A DNA stretch of 64,000 bases, from positions 62,001-126,000 of the forward strand of contig NZ_JALJFG010000001.1 in the NCBI RefSeq assembly GCF_023242475.1. Direction: 5' to 3'. The notes below the pieces were generated by a model, which saw only the letters and a list, made by a program, of their open reading frames with translations, did not search any database and was not told the origin of the DNA. Shown piece after piece: positions 19,309 through 27,664 of this stretch. Origin of the DNA: Pseudomonas sp. MWU15-20650. Its GTDB lineage: Bacteria > Pseudomonadota > Gammaproteobacteria > Pseudomonadales > Pseudomonadaceae. Position 1 is the stretch's first letter. Every line of letters begins with the position of its first letter. The translations under genes and the position numbers were made by a program.

Positions 19309-20619
19309 TTATTCATTCAGTTCGATACGTTCGACCTTGCCCACCAGCAACACGTAGGAAAGCGCCCCAAGCAACGCCAGCACCGCAATATAGGTAATCG
19401 CCGGCGCAAACGAATCCCCACTGGCCAAAAAGCCAATCACGATCGGCGTGGCAATCGCTGACAAATTACCGATGAAGTTAAACACCCCGCCCGTCAGCCC
19501 GAGCAAGCGCGCCGGGGCCAAGGTCGACACCAGCGACCAGGTGATAGACGCCAAGCCGTTGCCGAAAAACGCCACCGCCAGGAACGTGATCACCCACGCC
19601 GTGGAGTCCACGAAGTTGGCGCCAATGATCGCCGTGGAAATCAACAACCCGCCTATGATCGGCAATTTGCGCGCAAAGCCCACCGACGCTCCGCGACGAA
19701 TCAGCCAATCGGAAAACACCCCGGAACACAGCACGCCAACAAACGCCGCCAGGAAGGGCAACGAGGCCAGCAGGCCGGACTTGATGAAGTCCATGCCGCG
19801 ATATTTCACCAGGTAAGTCGGGAACCACGTCAGGAAGAACCACAGCGTGGAGTTCAGGCAGAACTGCCCCAGGTAGATACCCCAGAGTTTGCGCTTGCTC
19901 AGCACAACGCCCAAGTCGACCCAACTGAACGGCGCCTTGGCGGTTTGCGCTTGCATGTCCACCAGGCCGCCTCCGTCGCGGATCAATTGGATTTCAGCTG
20001 CGTTGGCACCGTTGAAATCCTTAGGCTCGCGGTACACCGCGTACCAGATCAACGCCCACAGAATGCCCACGCCACCGGTTGCGACAAACACCATGTGCCA
20101 GCCGAACGCGTGTTGCAGCCACGCCAGCACCGGCGTGAGAAACGCCAGCCCGACAAACTGCCCGGAGGTGTAGACGCCGATCGCGGTGGCGCGCTCGCGC
20201 TCGGGAAACCAGGTGGTAACCACCCGACTGTTGATCGGGTAGGCCGGCGCCTCCAACGCCCCCACCGCCATGCGCAGCACAAACAGGGCGATAAAGCTGG
20301 CGGCAAAACCCAGCATCACGGTGGCAATCGACCACAACAGCAGGGCTGCGGTATAGAGCACGCGCGGGGGGACGCGGTCCACCAACCAGCCGCCAGGAAT
20401 CTGCATGGCGGCGTAGGTCCAGCCGAAGGCGGAGAAGATCAGCCCGACATGCACCGGGTCGATCCCCAGCTCACTGGTCAGCGCCGGGGCGGCAATCGAG
20501 AGGTTGCTACGATCGAGGTAGTTGATCACCACGGTGATAAACAACAGCACCATGATGAAGAAGCGCTTTCGCGTAGGCGTGACTAAAGAAACCTGCCCGG
20601 TGAAGGATTCAGGATGCAT
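19309..20619 (-). CDS. dgoT: MFS transporter for D-galactonate (anion:cation symporter family)
   Basis: A 436-residue major facilitator with 12 predicted helices. The N-terminal signature VINYLDRSNLSIAAPAL is that of the sugar-acid (galactonate/glucarate) symporters. A long cytoplasmic loop lies near residues 205-235. It is the last gene of the dgoKADT cluster, which suggests D-galactonate as substrate. A 159-base gap holding a REPIN separates it from dgoD, so it may be expressed at a different level. The exact substrate is inferred from neighbours. Confidence 0.88.
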   Translation of the reverse strand: MHPESFTGQVSLVTPTRKRFFIMVLLFITVVINYLDRSNLSIAAPALTSELGIDPVHVGLIFSAFGWTYAAMQIPGGWLVDRVPPRVLYTAALLLWSIATVMLGFAASFIALFVLRMAVGALEAPAYPINSRVVTTWFPERERATAIGVYTSGQFVGLAFLTPVLAWLQHAFGWHMVFVATGGVGILWALIWYAVYREPKDFNGANAAEIQLIRDGGGLVDMQAQTAKAPFSWVDLGVVLSKRKLWGIYLGQFCLNSTLWFFLTWFPTYLVKYRGMDFIKSGLLASLPFLAAFVGVLCSGVFSDWLIRRGASVGFARKLPIIGGLLISTAIIGANFVDSTAWVITFLAVAFFGNGLASITWSLVSTLAPARLLGLTGGVFNFIGNLSAIATPIVIGFLASGDSFAPAITYIAVLALLGALSYVLLVGKVERIELNE

Positions 20620-20680
20620 GGAGGTTGCCTCTTCTTATGATTTATTAGGGACAAATCCTGCTGACGGAACCGGATCAACC

Positions 20681-20764
20681 TGTGGGAGGGGGCTTGCTCC
20701 GATGGCTGAGTGTCAGTCGACATCTTCGGCGGCTGGTACACCGTCATCGGGAGCAAGCCCCCAT
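20681..20764. repeat. REPIN between dgoD and dgoT
   Basis: Inverted REP pair: TGTGGGAGGGGGCTTGCTCC and, 40 bases on, CATCGGGAGCAAGCCCCCATG. Its place within the operon could affect mRNA decay between dgoD and dgoT. Confidence 0.85.
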
Positions 20765-20778
20765 GTCTTACCGCGTTC

Positions 20779-21927
20779 TCACCACTCGGCAAAACTGCCA
20801 TCGGCATGACGCCAGATCGGGTTGCGCCAACGGTGGCCAATGGCGGCACGCTCGATCACGTACTCCTCGTTAATCTCGATGCCCAGGCCCGGCCCGTTGG
20901 GAATCTTCACGAAGCCTTTGTCATAGTCGAACACGCCCGGGTCGCGCACATAGTCGAGCAGGTCGTTGCTCTCGTTGTAATGAATACCCAGGCTCTGCTC
21001 CTGGATAAACGCGTTGTAGCAAACCGCGTCCAGTTGCAGGCACGCCGCCAGTGCAATGGGGCCCAACGGACAGTGCAGGGCCAGGGCCACGTCGTAGGCT
21101 TCGGCCATGTTGGCGATCTTGCGGGTTTCGGTGATACCGCCGGCATGGGAGGCGTCCGGCTGGATGATGTCGACGTAACCTTCGCTGAGCACGCGCTTGA
21201 AGTCCCAACGCGAGAATAAGCGCTCGCCCAGGGCAATCGGCGTGCTGGTCAGCGGTGCCAGTTCTTTGAGCGCTTCGTAGTTTTCGCTGAGCACCGGCTC
21301 TTCGATAAACATGAGCTTGTAGGGGTCCAGCTCTTTCATCAGCACCTTGGCCATGGGCTTGTGCACGCGACCATGAAAGTCGACGCCGATACCCACGTTA
21401 GGGCCGACCGCATCGCGCACAGCCGCGACATTGGCCAGGGCCAAGTCGACTTTGTCGAAACTGTCGACGAACTGCAGTTCTTCGGTGCCGTTCATCTTCA
21501 CGGCGGTGAAGCCACGGGCCACCGCCTCTTGGGCGGCACGGGCAGTGTCGGCGGGGCGGTCACCACCGATCCACGAATACACGCGGATCTTGTCACGCAC
21601 CTGGCCGCCCAGCAGATCGCTGACCGACACACCCAGGGCCTTGCCCTTGATGTCCCACAATGCCTGGTCGATGCCGGCGAGGGCACTCATGTGCACCGCA
21701 CCGCCGCGATAGAAGCCGCCGCGATAGAGCACGGTCCAGATGTCTTCGATATTGCGCGGGTCTTTGCCGATCAGGTAGTCGGATAATTCTTCGACTGCGG
21801 CCGCCACGGTGTGAGCGCGGCCTTCAACCACAGGCTCACCCCACCCCGTCACACCCTGGTCGGTTTCGACCTTGAGGAAGCACCAGCGCGGCGGGACGAT
21901 AAAGGTCGTCAGTTTGGTGATTTTCAT
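20779..21927 (-). CDS. dgoD: D-galactonate dehydratase
   Basis: A 382-residue enolase-superfamily enzyme that turns D-galactonate into 2-keto-3-deoxygalactonate. Metal-ligand regions are visible: DFHGRVH, IEEPVL and LGERLFSR; the catalytic His lies in [10 protein letters not shown]. Length and N-terminus ([19 protein letters not shown]) match E. coli DgoD. It follows dgoA by 47 bases in the operon. Confidence 0.96.
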   Translation of the reverse strand: MKITKLTTFIVPPRWCFLKVETDQGVTGWGEPVVEGRAHTVAAAVEELSDYLIGKDPRNIEDIWTVLYRGGFYRGGAVHMSALAGIDQALWDIKGKALGVSVSDLLGGQVRDKIRVYSWIGGDRPADTARAAQEAVARGFTAVKMNGTEELQFVDSFDKVDLALANVAAVRDAVGPNVGIGVDFHGRVHKPMAKVLMKELDPYKLMFIEEPVLSENYEALKELAPLTSTPIALGERLFSRWDFKRVLSEGYVDIIQPDASHAGGITETRKIANMAEAYDVALALHCPLGPIALAACLQLDAVCYNAFIQEQSLGIHYNESNDLLDYVRDPGVFDYDKGFVKIPNGPGLGIEINEEYVIERAAIGHRWRNPIWRHADGSFAEW

Positions 21928-21974
21928 CTGTTATCTCTCTTATAGATGCAGCGCCTGTGGGCGCGGAACTTGAA

Positions 21975-22595
21975 TCAGTTCAAGGCATTCCAGGCCGCGA
22001 CATACGCCTGGGCGCGGCTCGCGACCTGATCCACTGTCATTCCCGGCTTGAACAGCCCGGAACCCAAGCCGAAGCCCTTGGCGCCGGCGTCGATAAACAC
22101 CTGCATGTTGCCCGGGGTGATACCGCCCACCGGCAGCAGCAACGTGCCCTGCGGCAAGACCGCCAGCCACGCCTTGATCACCGCCGGGCCCAGTTGCTCA
22201 GCCGGGAACAGCTTCAACACATCAGCGCCCTCGGCCAATGCGGCAAAAGCCTCGGTGGGCGTGGCAACGCCTGGCGACAGGTAAAGGCCCGCCGCTTTTG
22301 CTGCACGCAACACCTTGGCATCGCTGTGAGGCATGACGATCACCTGGCCACCGGCGGCTTTGACGTGCTCAACCTGCTCGGCGCTCAACACCGTGCCCGC
22401 ACCGATCAGGCAATCGGCGGGCAAGCTGTCGCGCAGGGTGCGGATGCTGGTGTAGGGGTCCGGTGAGTTCAGCGGGACTTCGAGCACACGAAAACCCGCC
22501 TCGTAGAGGACCTGGCCAACCGCTTCAACCTCATCCGGTCGTACGCCACGCAGGATTGCGATCAAACCGTTATGTGCGAGTGCTTGCTTGAGCAT
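21975..22595 (-). CDS. dgoA: 2-dehydro-3-deoxy-6-phosphogalactonate aldolase
   Basis: A 206-residue class I aldolase of the KDPG/KDPGal family, cleaving the phosphorylated keto-acid to pyruvate and glyceraldehyde 3-phosphate. Family motifs: GLIAILRGV, IGAGTVL, the Schiff-base Lys in DVLKLFPAEQ, and PVGGITPGNM. The frame extends upstream into dgoK, but the ATG at 22595 lies 1 base after the dgoK stop and gives the proper N-terminus. Confidence 0.95.
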   Translation of the reverse strand: MLKQALAHNGLIAILRGVRPDEVEAVGQVLYEAGFRVLEVPLNSPDPYTSIRTLRDSLPADCLIGAGTVLSAEQVEHVKAAGGQVIVMPHSDAKVLRAAKAAGLYLSPGVATPTEAFAALAEGADVLKLFPAEQLGPAVIKAWLAVLPQGTLLLPVGGITPGNMQVFIDAGAKGFGLGSGLFKPGMTVDQVASRAQAYVAAWNALN

Positions 22596-22596
22596 G

Positions 22597-23556
22597 TCAG
22601 GCCTCCAATACAGGTTGAGTGAGCCCGGCAGCCACCGCCAGTTGCCACAGGCCGCGTTCGGTGGCTTCTCGCGCCAGGCTGACATGGGCGAAACCGCACA
22701 GGGCCAGGGCGCGTTGATAGCGGGCGCAGAGTGGGGCGGCACCGACCAGGATGATCGGCTTATGGTGTGCGGTGCCGGGTAAGCCCGCGAGTTCGTGGCC
22801 GATCAACAGGCCGGACAGGTAATCGGGTTGTTGGTCAGGCGCGAGCTCGGCGGTCAGCCCAAGCGTGCGGGCACTGAACAACGTCGACAGCACGCCGCGC
22901 TGGCCATCTGCCGACAGCGCAACCCGTACGCCCCGGTCAAAAGCGTCCGCCTGGAAATGCTCGCCTATGTGTTGGGTTCGCCCCAGGATGCTGTGCTTGC
23001 TCAACACCGCGAACAATTCACCGGTCATGAAGGTGTCGAAGTGCGTGATGCAGCCATCGACCACCTCGACCCATTTGGAATGGCTGCCGGGCAGGCCAAT
23101 CAATACCTCGGCTGCGAGCCCTTGCAATACGCCGAGCACTTGGGTTTCTTCGCCGCGCATCACGTTGGGCAAACCCACCTGCTCAATCACGCCCGGCACG
23201 ATATGCACATCGACTCCGCGCACGCTGCGCACGGTATGCAGCGCCTGACCCAGGCTTGCGACATCAACGGGCGTGTTGCGGTAGGCCGCTTCGCTCCACC
23301 CCTGTGCACTGCCGACCATGCCGCAGGCGATCACCGGCAGGCCGGGCTGGGCGTCGAGCCAATCGCCACAGGCCGCATCGAACGCCAACTCGAAACCGTC
23401 ATGGCAGCGACTACCGGCAATCATCCGGGGCTCGCTGGGCAAATGCATGATCCCCGCGGCCAGCGAGCGCTGTTCGAGCACCACGCCGGCTGGGCCGAGT
23501 TTATAAGCACGAAGGGAGCTGGTCCCCCAGTCGAGCGCGATCAATTGCGCCTGCAT
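22597..23556 (-). CDS. dgoK: 2-dehydro-3-deoxygalactonokinase
   Basis: A 319-residue sugar kinase of the DgoK family that phosphorylates 2-keto-3-deoxygalactonate. The N-terminal ATPase loop is ALDWGTSSLRAY, and GLPGSHSKWV is a second family motif. The ATG at 23556 is chosen because it starts the fold directly; the preceding 22 codons lack family character. It is the first gene of the operon dgoK-A-D-T. No GntR-type DgoR lies next to it in this window. Confidence 0.94.
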   Translation of the reverse strand: MQAQLIALDWGTSSLRAYKLGPAGVVLEQRSLAAGIMHLPSEPRMIAGSRCHDGFELAFDAACGDWLDAQPGLPVIACGMVGSAQGWSEAAYRNTPVDVASLGQALHTVRSVRGVDVHIVPGVIEQVGLPNVMRGEETQVLGVLQGLAAEVLIGLPGSHSKWVEVVDGCITHFDTFMTGELFAVLSKHSILGRTQHIGEHFQADAFDRGVRVALSADGQRGVLSTLFSARTLGLTAELAPDQQPDYLSGLLIGHELAGLPGTAHHKPIILVGAAPLCARYQRALALCGFAHVSLAREATERGLWQLAVAAGLTQPVLEA

Positions 23557-23644
23557 CGCTTCACCTGAAATAAGTGGGTGCTGAAAAAAGCAGATGGGCG
23601 AATATAAACCTATGCGCGGCAATATCTCAATATATAAATAACAG

Positions 23645-23659
23645 TCCCATATAGTGGGA
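23645..23659. promoter_or_regulatory. Palindrome upstream of dgoK, candidate operator
   Basis: TCCCATATAGTGGGA is a dyad with 5-base arms in the AT-rich leader about 90 bases upstream of dgoK. It could be the operator for the galactonate regulator, which is not encoded here. Confidence 0.45.
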
Positions 23660-23667
23660 TGAAGTAA

Positions 23668-23703
23668 TAAAAAATCCTGTCACCTCTTCAAATGAAGTGA
23701 CAG
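23668..23703 (-). terminator. Rho-independent terminator after the dioxygenase gene
   Basis: On the minus strand a CTGTCAC/GTGACAG stem is followed by GATTTTTTA, a few bases after the stop at 23710. Confidence 0.78.
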
Positions 23704-23709
23704 AATTGA

Positions 23710-24036
23710 TTAAAAAACAGACAGATCCAATTCGCGCATCGCGCCCATCCAGACCGCGTAATCGGTGTGATCCTTCAGGTCGTCGCCGGTCTCGGGGTGC
23801 AGGAACACCACCAGGCCATTGCGGTGCAGCGCCAGCCACGGCAACACCACGCCGATGTATTCCGGCGCGAACGCCAGTTGGCAACTCCAGTCCGGATGCG
23901 GACCTACCGGGCGTTCATGCACGCGCCCCATGCGCAGCGGGAACAGTTGGGTCGCGTCTTCGCATAAGGTGCGCGCCTGGTCGATGGTGCTGGCGTCGAA
24001 GTAGATATGGGCGTGGTAGCCCTTGATACGTTGCAT
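23710..24036 (-). CDS. DOPA 4,5-dioxygenase family protein
   Basis: A 108-residue protein of the small aromatic-ring-opening dioxygenase family. Motifs are YHAHIYFD at the N-terminus and a second histidine pair in HERPVGPHPDW, likely metal ligands. The bacterial substrate is unknown. The ATG at 24036 replaces an upstream TTG. It lies 30 bases downstream of the LysR gene on the same strand and may be co-transcribed with it. Confidence 0.85.
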   Translation of the reverse strand: MQRIKGYHAHIYFDASTIDQARTLCEDATQLFPLRMGRVHERPVGPHPDWSCQLAFAPEYIGVVLPWLALHRNGLVVFLHPETGDDLKDHTDYAVWMGAMRELDLSVF

Positions 24037-24066
24037 GGCGAAATCCGGATCCAATATGCCCCGATC

Positions 24067-25017
24067 CTAGACCGCAATCGACGGCAGGGCCAGCCCGGTC
24101 AACGACTGCGCGCTGCTGGCTTGTTCCGCCACCAGCCAATCGACAAAGCGCTCGACCAACTGCCCCCGGCGTTTGCGCTGGGGCTGCACCACGTAATAGC
24201 CGAAACGCGAGATCACCGTGTCGCTGATCGGTCGGCACAGCCAATTCTGTTCCAGCAGGTTATCCACCAGGTGGCGCCAGCCGATGGCAACGCCCTGGCC
24301 AGCAATCGCGGCCTGGATCAGCAGGGTGTAGTTGTCGAAACGCAATTGGCCGGGTGTGGGCGCGGTGGTAATACCCAGCTCGCGAAACACACCACTCCAG
24401 TCGAACCACTGGCTGTTGTTTTCCTGACGCAAGTGCAGCAGCGGGCAGTCGTGCAAGGTGTGCAGAGTCAACGGCGCTGCCTGGGCCTTGAGCCATTGCG
24501 GGCTGCACACCGGGAACACTTCCTCGTTGAACAGCCACAGGCTGTCACCCTGTTTGAAACGACCATCACCGAATAACACCGCCACATCAATATCACTGCG
24601 CAGGGTGGCGTGGTTACGTTCGCTGGTCACCAAGCTGACATCGACCTGCGGGTTGGCCTGATGGAAGCGATGCAGGCGCGGCATCAACCAGTAGGCGGCG
24701 AAGGCAAAATCGGTGGCCACTTGCAGCACTTCGTGCTGATCCTGCTGGGTGATCACACTCAGGCCCTGGTTGATCGCCTGCAAGCCGCTTTGTACGTGCT
24801 CGAACAGCAGCGCACCGGCATCGGTCAGCTCAATACCACGGTAGATACGATCAAAAAGGCGGATCGCCAGTTGCTCTTCAAGGCGCTTGATCTGCTGGCT
24901 GACGGCTGGCTGGGTGGTGCCCAACTCCATCGCCGCAGCGGTGAAACTGCGGTGGCGTGCCGCCGCTTCAAAGGCACGTAACAGATCGAGAGATAAATCG
25001 CCGAGGGCTTTATACAT
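24067..25017 (-). CDS. LysR-type regulator, probable BetR of choline-sulfate genes
   Basis: A 316-residue LysR regulator of the GcvA-like branch. The HTH is RSFTAAAMELGTTQPAVSQQIKRLE. It is divergent from betC with about 100 bases between, so it probably controls betC-choX in response to choline-O-sulfate or choline, as BetR does in other Pseudomonas. The role is inferred from position; the family call is certain. Confidence 0.82.
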   Translation of the reverse strand: MYKALGDLSLDLLRAFEAAARHRSFTAAAMELGTTQPAVSQQIKRLEEQLAIRLFDRIYRGIELTDAGALLFEHVQSGLQAINQGLSVITQQDQHEVLQVATDFAFAAYWLMPRLHRFHQANPQVDVSLVTSERNHATLRSDIDVAVLFGDGRFKQGDSLWLFNEEVFPVCSPQWLKAQAAPLTLHTLHDCPLLHLRQENNSQWFDWSGVFRELGITTAPTPGQLRFDNYTLLIQAAIAGQGVAIGWRHLVDNLLEQNWLCRPISDTVISRFGYYVVQPQRKRRGQLVERFVDWLVAEQASSAQSLTGLALPSIAV

Positions 25018-25120
25018 AAGCTGTACTTATCCTAGACATTGCTTTTCATGGGCTTTACCCCACTTTACGAGGGCCGCATGCTCATTGGCATAAACACCGC
25101 CTATGGAATGCCGAAGACTC

Positions 25121-26635
25121 ATGAAGCGCAAGAACATTCTTTTCATCATGGCCGATCAAATGGCCGCGCCGATACTTCCGTTCTACGCACCTTCTGCGAT
25201 CAAGTTGCCGAATTTGAGCCGCCTCGCCGCACAGGGCGTGGTGTTCGACGCCGCCTATTGCAACAGCCCGCTGTGCGCGCCATCACGTTTCACGCTGGTC
25301 AGCGGCCAGTTGCCGAGCAAGATCGGCGCCTATGACAACGCCGCGGATTTCCCCGCCGATGTACCGACCTATGCCCACTATTTGCGCCGCCTGGGCTACC
25401 GCACCGCGCTGTCGGGCAAGATGCACTTCTGCGGGCCAGACCAACTGCATGGCTACGAAGAGCGCCTGACCAGCGATATCTACCCCGCCGACTATGGCTG
25501 GGCGGTGAACTGGGATGAGCCGCACGTGCGCCCCACCTGGTACCACAACATGTCCTCGGTGCTGCAAGCGGGCCCGTGCGTGCGCACCAACCAGTTGGAT
25601 TTCGACGAGGAGGTGATCTTCAAGGCCCAGCAGTACCTGTTCGACCATATCCGCGAGGACGGCGAGCAGCCGTTCTGCCTGACCGTATCGATGACCCACC
25701 CTCACGATCCGTACACCATTCCCAAGCCGTTCTGGGACCTGTACGCCGACAGCGACATCCCAATGCCAGCAACGCCGGCCCAAGCCGACCTCGACCCACA
25801 TTCCCAACGCCTGCTCAAGGTCTATGACCTGTGGGACAAACCGCTACCGCTGCATAAAATTCGCGATGCGCGCCGCGCCTACTTCGGCGCCTGCAGCTAC
25901 ATCGACAGCAATGTCGGCAAACTTTTGCAAACCCTGGAAGACACCGGCCTGGCCGACGACACGATCATCATCTTCTCCGGCGACCATGGCGACATGCTCG
26001 GCGAGCGCGGCCTCTGGTACAAAATGCACTGGTTTGAAATGGCCGCCCGCGTACCGCTGCTGGTCAGTGCGCCGGGGCAGTTTGCGGCGGGCCGCGTGAC
26101 CCAGGCCGTGTCCACCGCCGACCTGTTGCCAACGCTGGTGGAATTGGCCGGCGGCGAGTTGGACCCATGCCTGCCACTGGACGGCCGCTCACTGCTGCCA
26201 CACTTGCAGGGGCAGGGCGGGCACGACGAAGTCTTCGGCGAATACATGGCCGAAGGCACCCTCGGCCCACTGATGATGATTCGCCGGGGTGCCTACAAAT
26301 TCATCTACAGCGAAGACGACCCTTGCCTACTGTTCGATGTGCACAACGACCCGCACGAGCGCGAGGAGCTCAGCCAGTCACCGGAACACCGGCCATTGTT
26401 CGAGGCGTTTTTGAGTGAAGCGCGGGCCAAATGGGACATCCCGGCGATCCACCAGCAGGTGCTCGCCAGCCAACGCCGTCGGCGCCTGGTGTTTGAGGCG
26501 CTGACCCAAGGCAAGCTGAAGAGCTGGGATCACCAGCCCCTGGTGGACGCCAGTCAGCAATACATGCGCAACCATATCGACCTCGACGACTTGGAGCGCA
26601 AGGCGCGTTATCCACAACCCTGCCAAAACCAATAG
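25121..26635 (+). CDS. betC: Choline-sulfatase
   Basis: A 504-residue type I sulfatase that hydrolyses choline-O-sulfate to choline and sulfate. The sulfatase signature is C52-A-P-S-R56, in which Cys becomes formylglycine. Metal residues lie in IMADQM and SGDHGDMLGE. The C-terminal tail (RRRLVFEAL...SWDHQP) is the choline-sulfatase C-terminal extension. An ATG at 25103 is also in frame, but the one at 25121 gives MKRKNILFIMADQ, the usual start. No signal peptide, so it acts in the cytoplasm. choX follows by 15 bases. Confidence 0.95.
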   Translation: MKRKNILFIMADQMAAPILPFYAPSAIKLPNLSRLAAQGVVFDAAYCNSPLCAPSRFTLVSGQLPSKIGAYDNAADFPADVPTYAHYLRRLGYRTALSGKMHFCGPDQLHGYEERLTSDIYPADYGWAVNWDEPHVRPTWYHNMSSVLQAGPCVRTNQLDFDEEVIFKAQQYLFDHIREDGEQPFCLTVSMTHPHDPYTIPKPFWDLYADSDIPMPATPAQADLDPHSQRLLKVYDLWDKPLPLHKIRDARRAYFGACSYIDSNVGKLLQTLEDTGLADDTIIIFSGDHGDMLGERGLWYKMHWFEMAARVPLLVSAPGQFAAGRVTQAVSTADLLPTLVELAGGELDPCLPLDGRSLLPHLQGQGGHDEVFGEYMAEGTLGPLMMIRRGAYKFIYSEDDPCLLFDVHNDPHEREELSQSPEHRPLFEAFLSEARAKWDIPAIHQQVLASQRRRRLVFEALTQGKLKSWDHQPLVDASQQYMRNHIDLDDLERKARYPQPCQNQ

Positions 26636-26650
26636 AACAGAGGGAAGGCC

Positions 26651-27565
26651 ATGCAAAAGTTAGCTGCGGTAGTGGGAATCTTGGCGCTGAGCAGCGCCAA
26701 TGTGTACGCGGACACCCGTTGTGACACGGTGAAGATGGCCGACCCGGGCTGGAGCGATATTGCCGCCACCAATGCCATCACCGGTTTTTTGCTGACGAGC
26801 ATGGGCTACAAAGCCAAGGTCGACACCCTGGCGGTGCCGATCACGTTTGGCGGGCTCAAGGACGGCCAAGTGGACGTATTCCTGGGTAACTGGATGCCGG
26901 CGCAGCAAGGCTTTTACGACAAGTTCGTGGCCAATGGCGATGTGGTGCAACTGGCGAAGAACCTGGACGGAACTGAGTTCACCCTCGCCGTACCGGACTA
27001 TGTGTGGGACGCCGGGGTGCATGACTTTGCCGACCTGAACAGGTTTGCAGACAAGTTCGACAAGAAGATCTACGGCATCGGTTCCGGCGCACCGGCCAAT
27101 ATCTCGCTGCAGGAAATCATCAAGAAAAATGACTTTGAGCTGGGCCAATGGAAACTGATCGAGTCAAGTGAACAGGCGATGCTCGCCGAAGTGTCGCGGG
27201 CGGTAAAGAGACAGCGGTTCGTCACCTTCCTCGGCTGGACGCCGCACCCGATGAACGTGCAGTTGAACATGCATTACCTCAAAGGCGGGGAAAAATACTT
27301 TGGTGACACCGGCAGCGTGTATACCCTGACCCGCAAGGGTTATGCACAAGCCTGCCCGAATGTCGCAAAACTGCTGACCAACCTGAGCTTCACCCAAGCG
27401 ATGGAGAACAGCATCATGGCTGAAGTCGCCAACAACAAGGTCAGCAATGGGGATGCGGCGAAGGCGTGGATCAAGGCGAACCCGGTGGTGCTGGATAAGT
27501 GGCTGGAGGGGGTGAAAACCGTGGATGGCCAGGACGCGCTTGCGGCAGTCAAAGCCAAACTCTAA
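26651..27565 (+). CDS. choX: Choline ABC transporter substrate-binding protein
   Basis: A 304-residue periplasmic binding protein of the ChoX/OpuAC type with a signal peptide ending VYA. Aromatic residues that may cage the quaternary amine are seen in ADPGWSD, GNWMPAQ and LGWTPHP. It is co-transcribed with betC. The permease and ATPase genes (choV, choW) are not nearby, so it presumably feeds a permease encoded elsewhere. GGGAAGG lies upstream of the ATG. Confidence 0.9.
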   Translation: MQKLAAVVGILALSSANVYADTRCDTVKMADPGWSDIAATNAITGFLLTSMGYKAKVDTLAVPITFGGLKDGQVDVFLGNWMPAQQGFYDKFVANGDVVQLAKNLDGTEFTLAVPDYVWDAGVHDFADLNRFADKFDKKIYGIGSGAPANISLQEIIKKNDFELGQWKLIESSEQAMLAEVSRAVKRQRFVTFLGWTPHPMNVQLNMHYLKGGEKYFGDTGSVYTLTRKGYAQACPNVAKLLTNLSFTQAMENSIMAEVANNKVSNGDAAKAWIKANPVVLDKWLEGVKTVDGQDALAAVKAKL

Positions 27566-27583
27566 AGCACGCCATAATCCAAA

Positions 27584-27612
27584 TGTGGGAGAGGGGCTTG
27601 CCCCCTCCCACA
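27584..27612. repeat. REP hairpin after choX
   Basis: A compact inverted repeat, TGTGGGAGAGGGGC and GCCCCCTCCCACA-like arms, 20 bases after choX; it may also stop transcription. Confidence 0.75.
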
Positions 27613-27664
27613 CGAACCGGTGGGTACTGATACCCTGAATCAAACCTTTCTACCCGAGCCTTCG

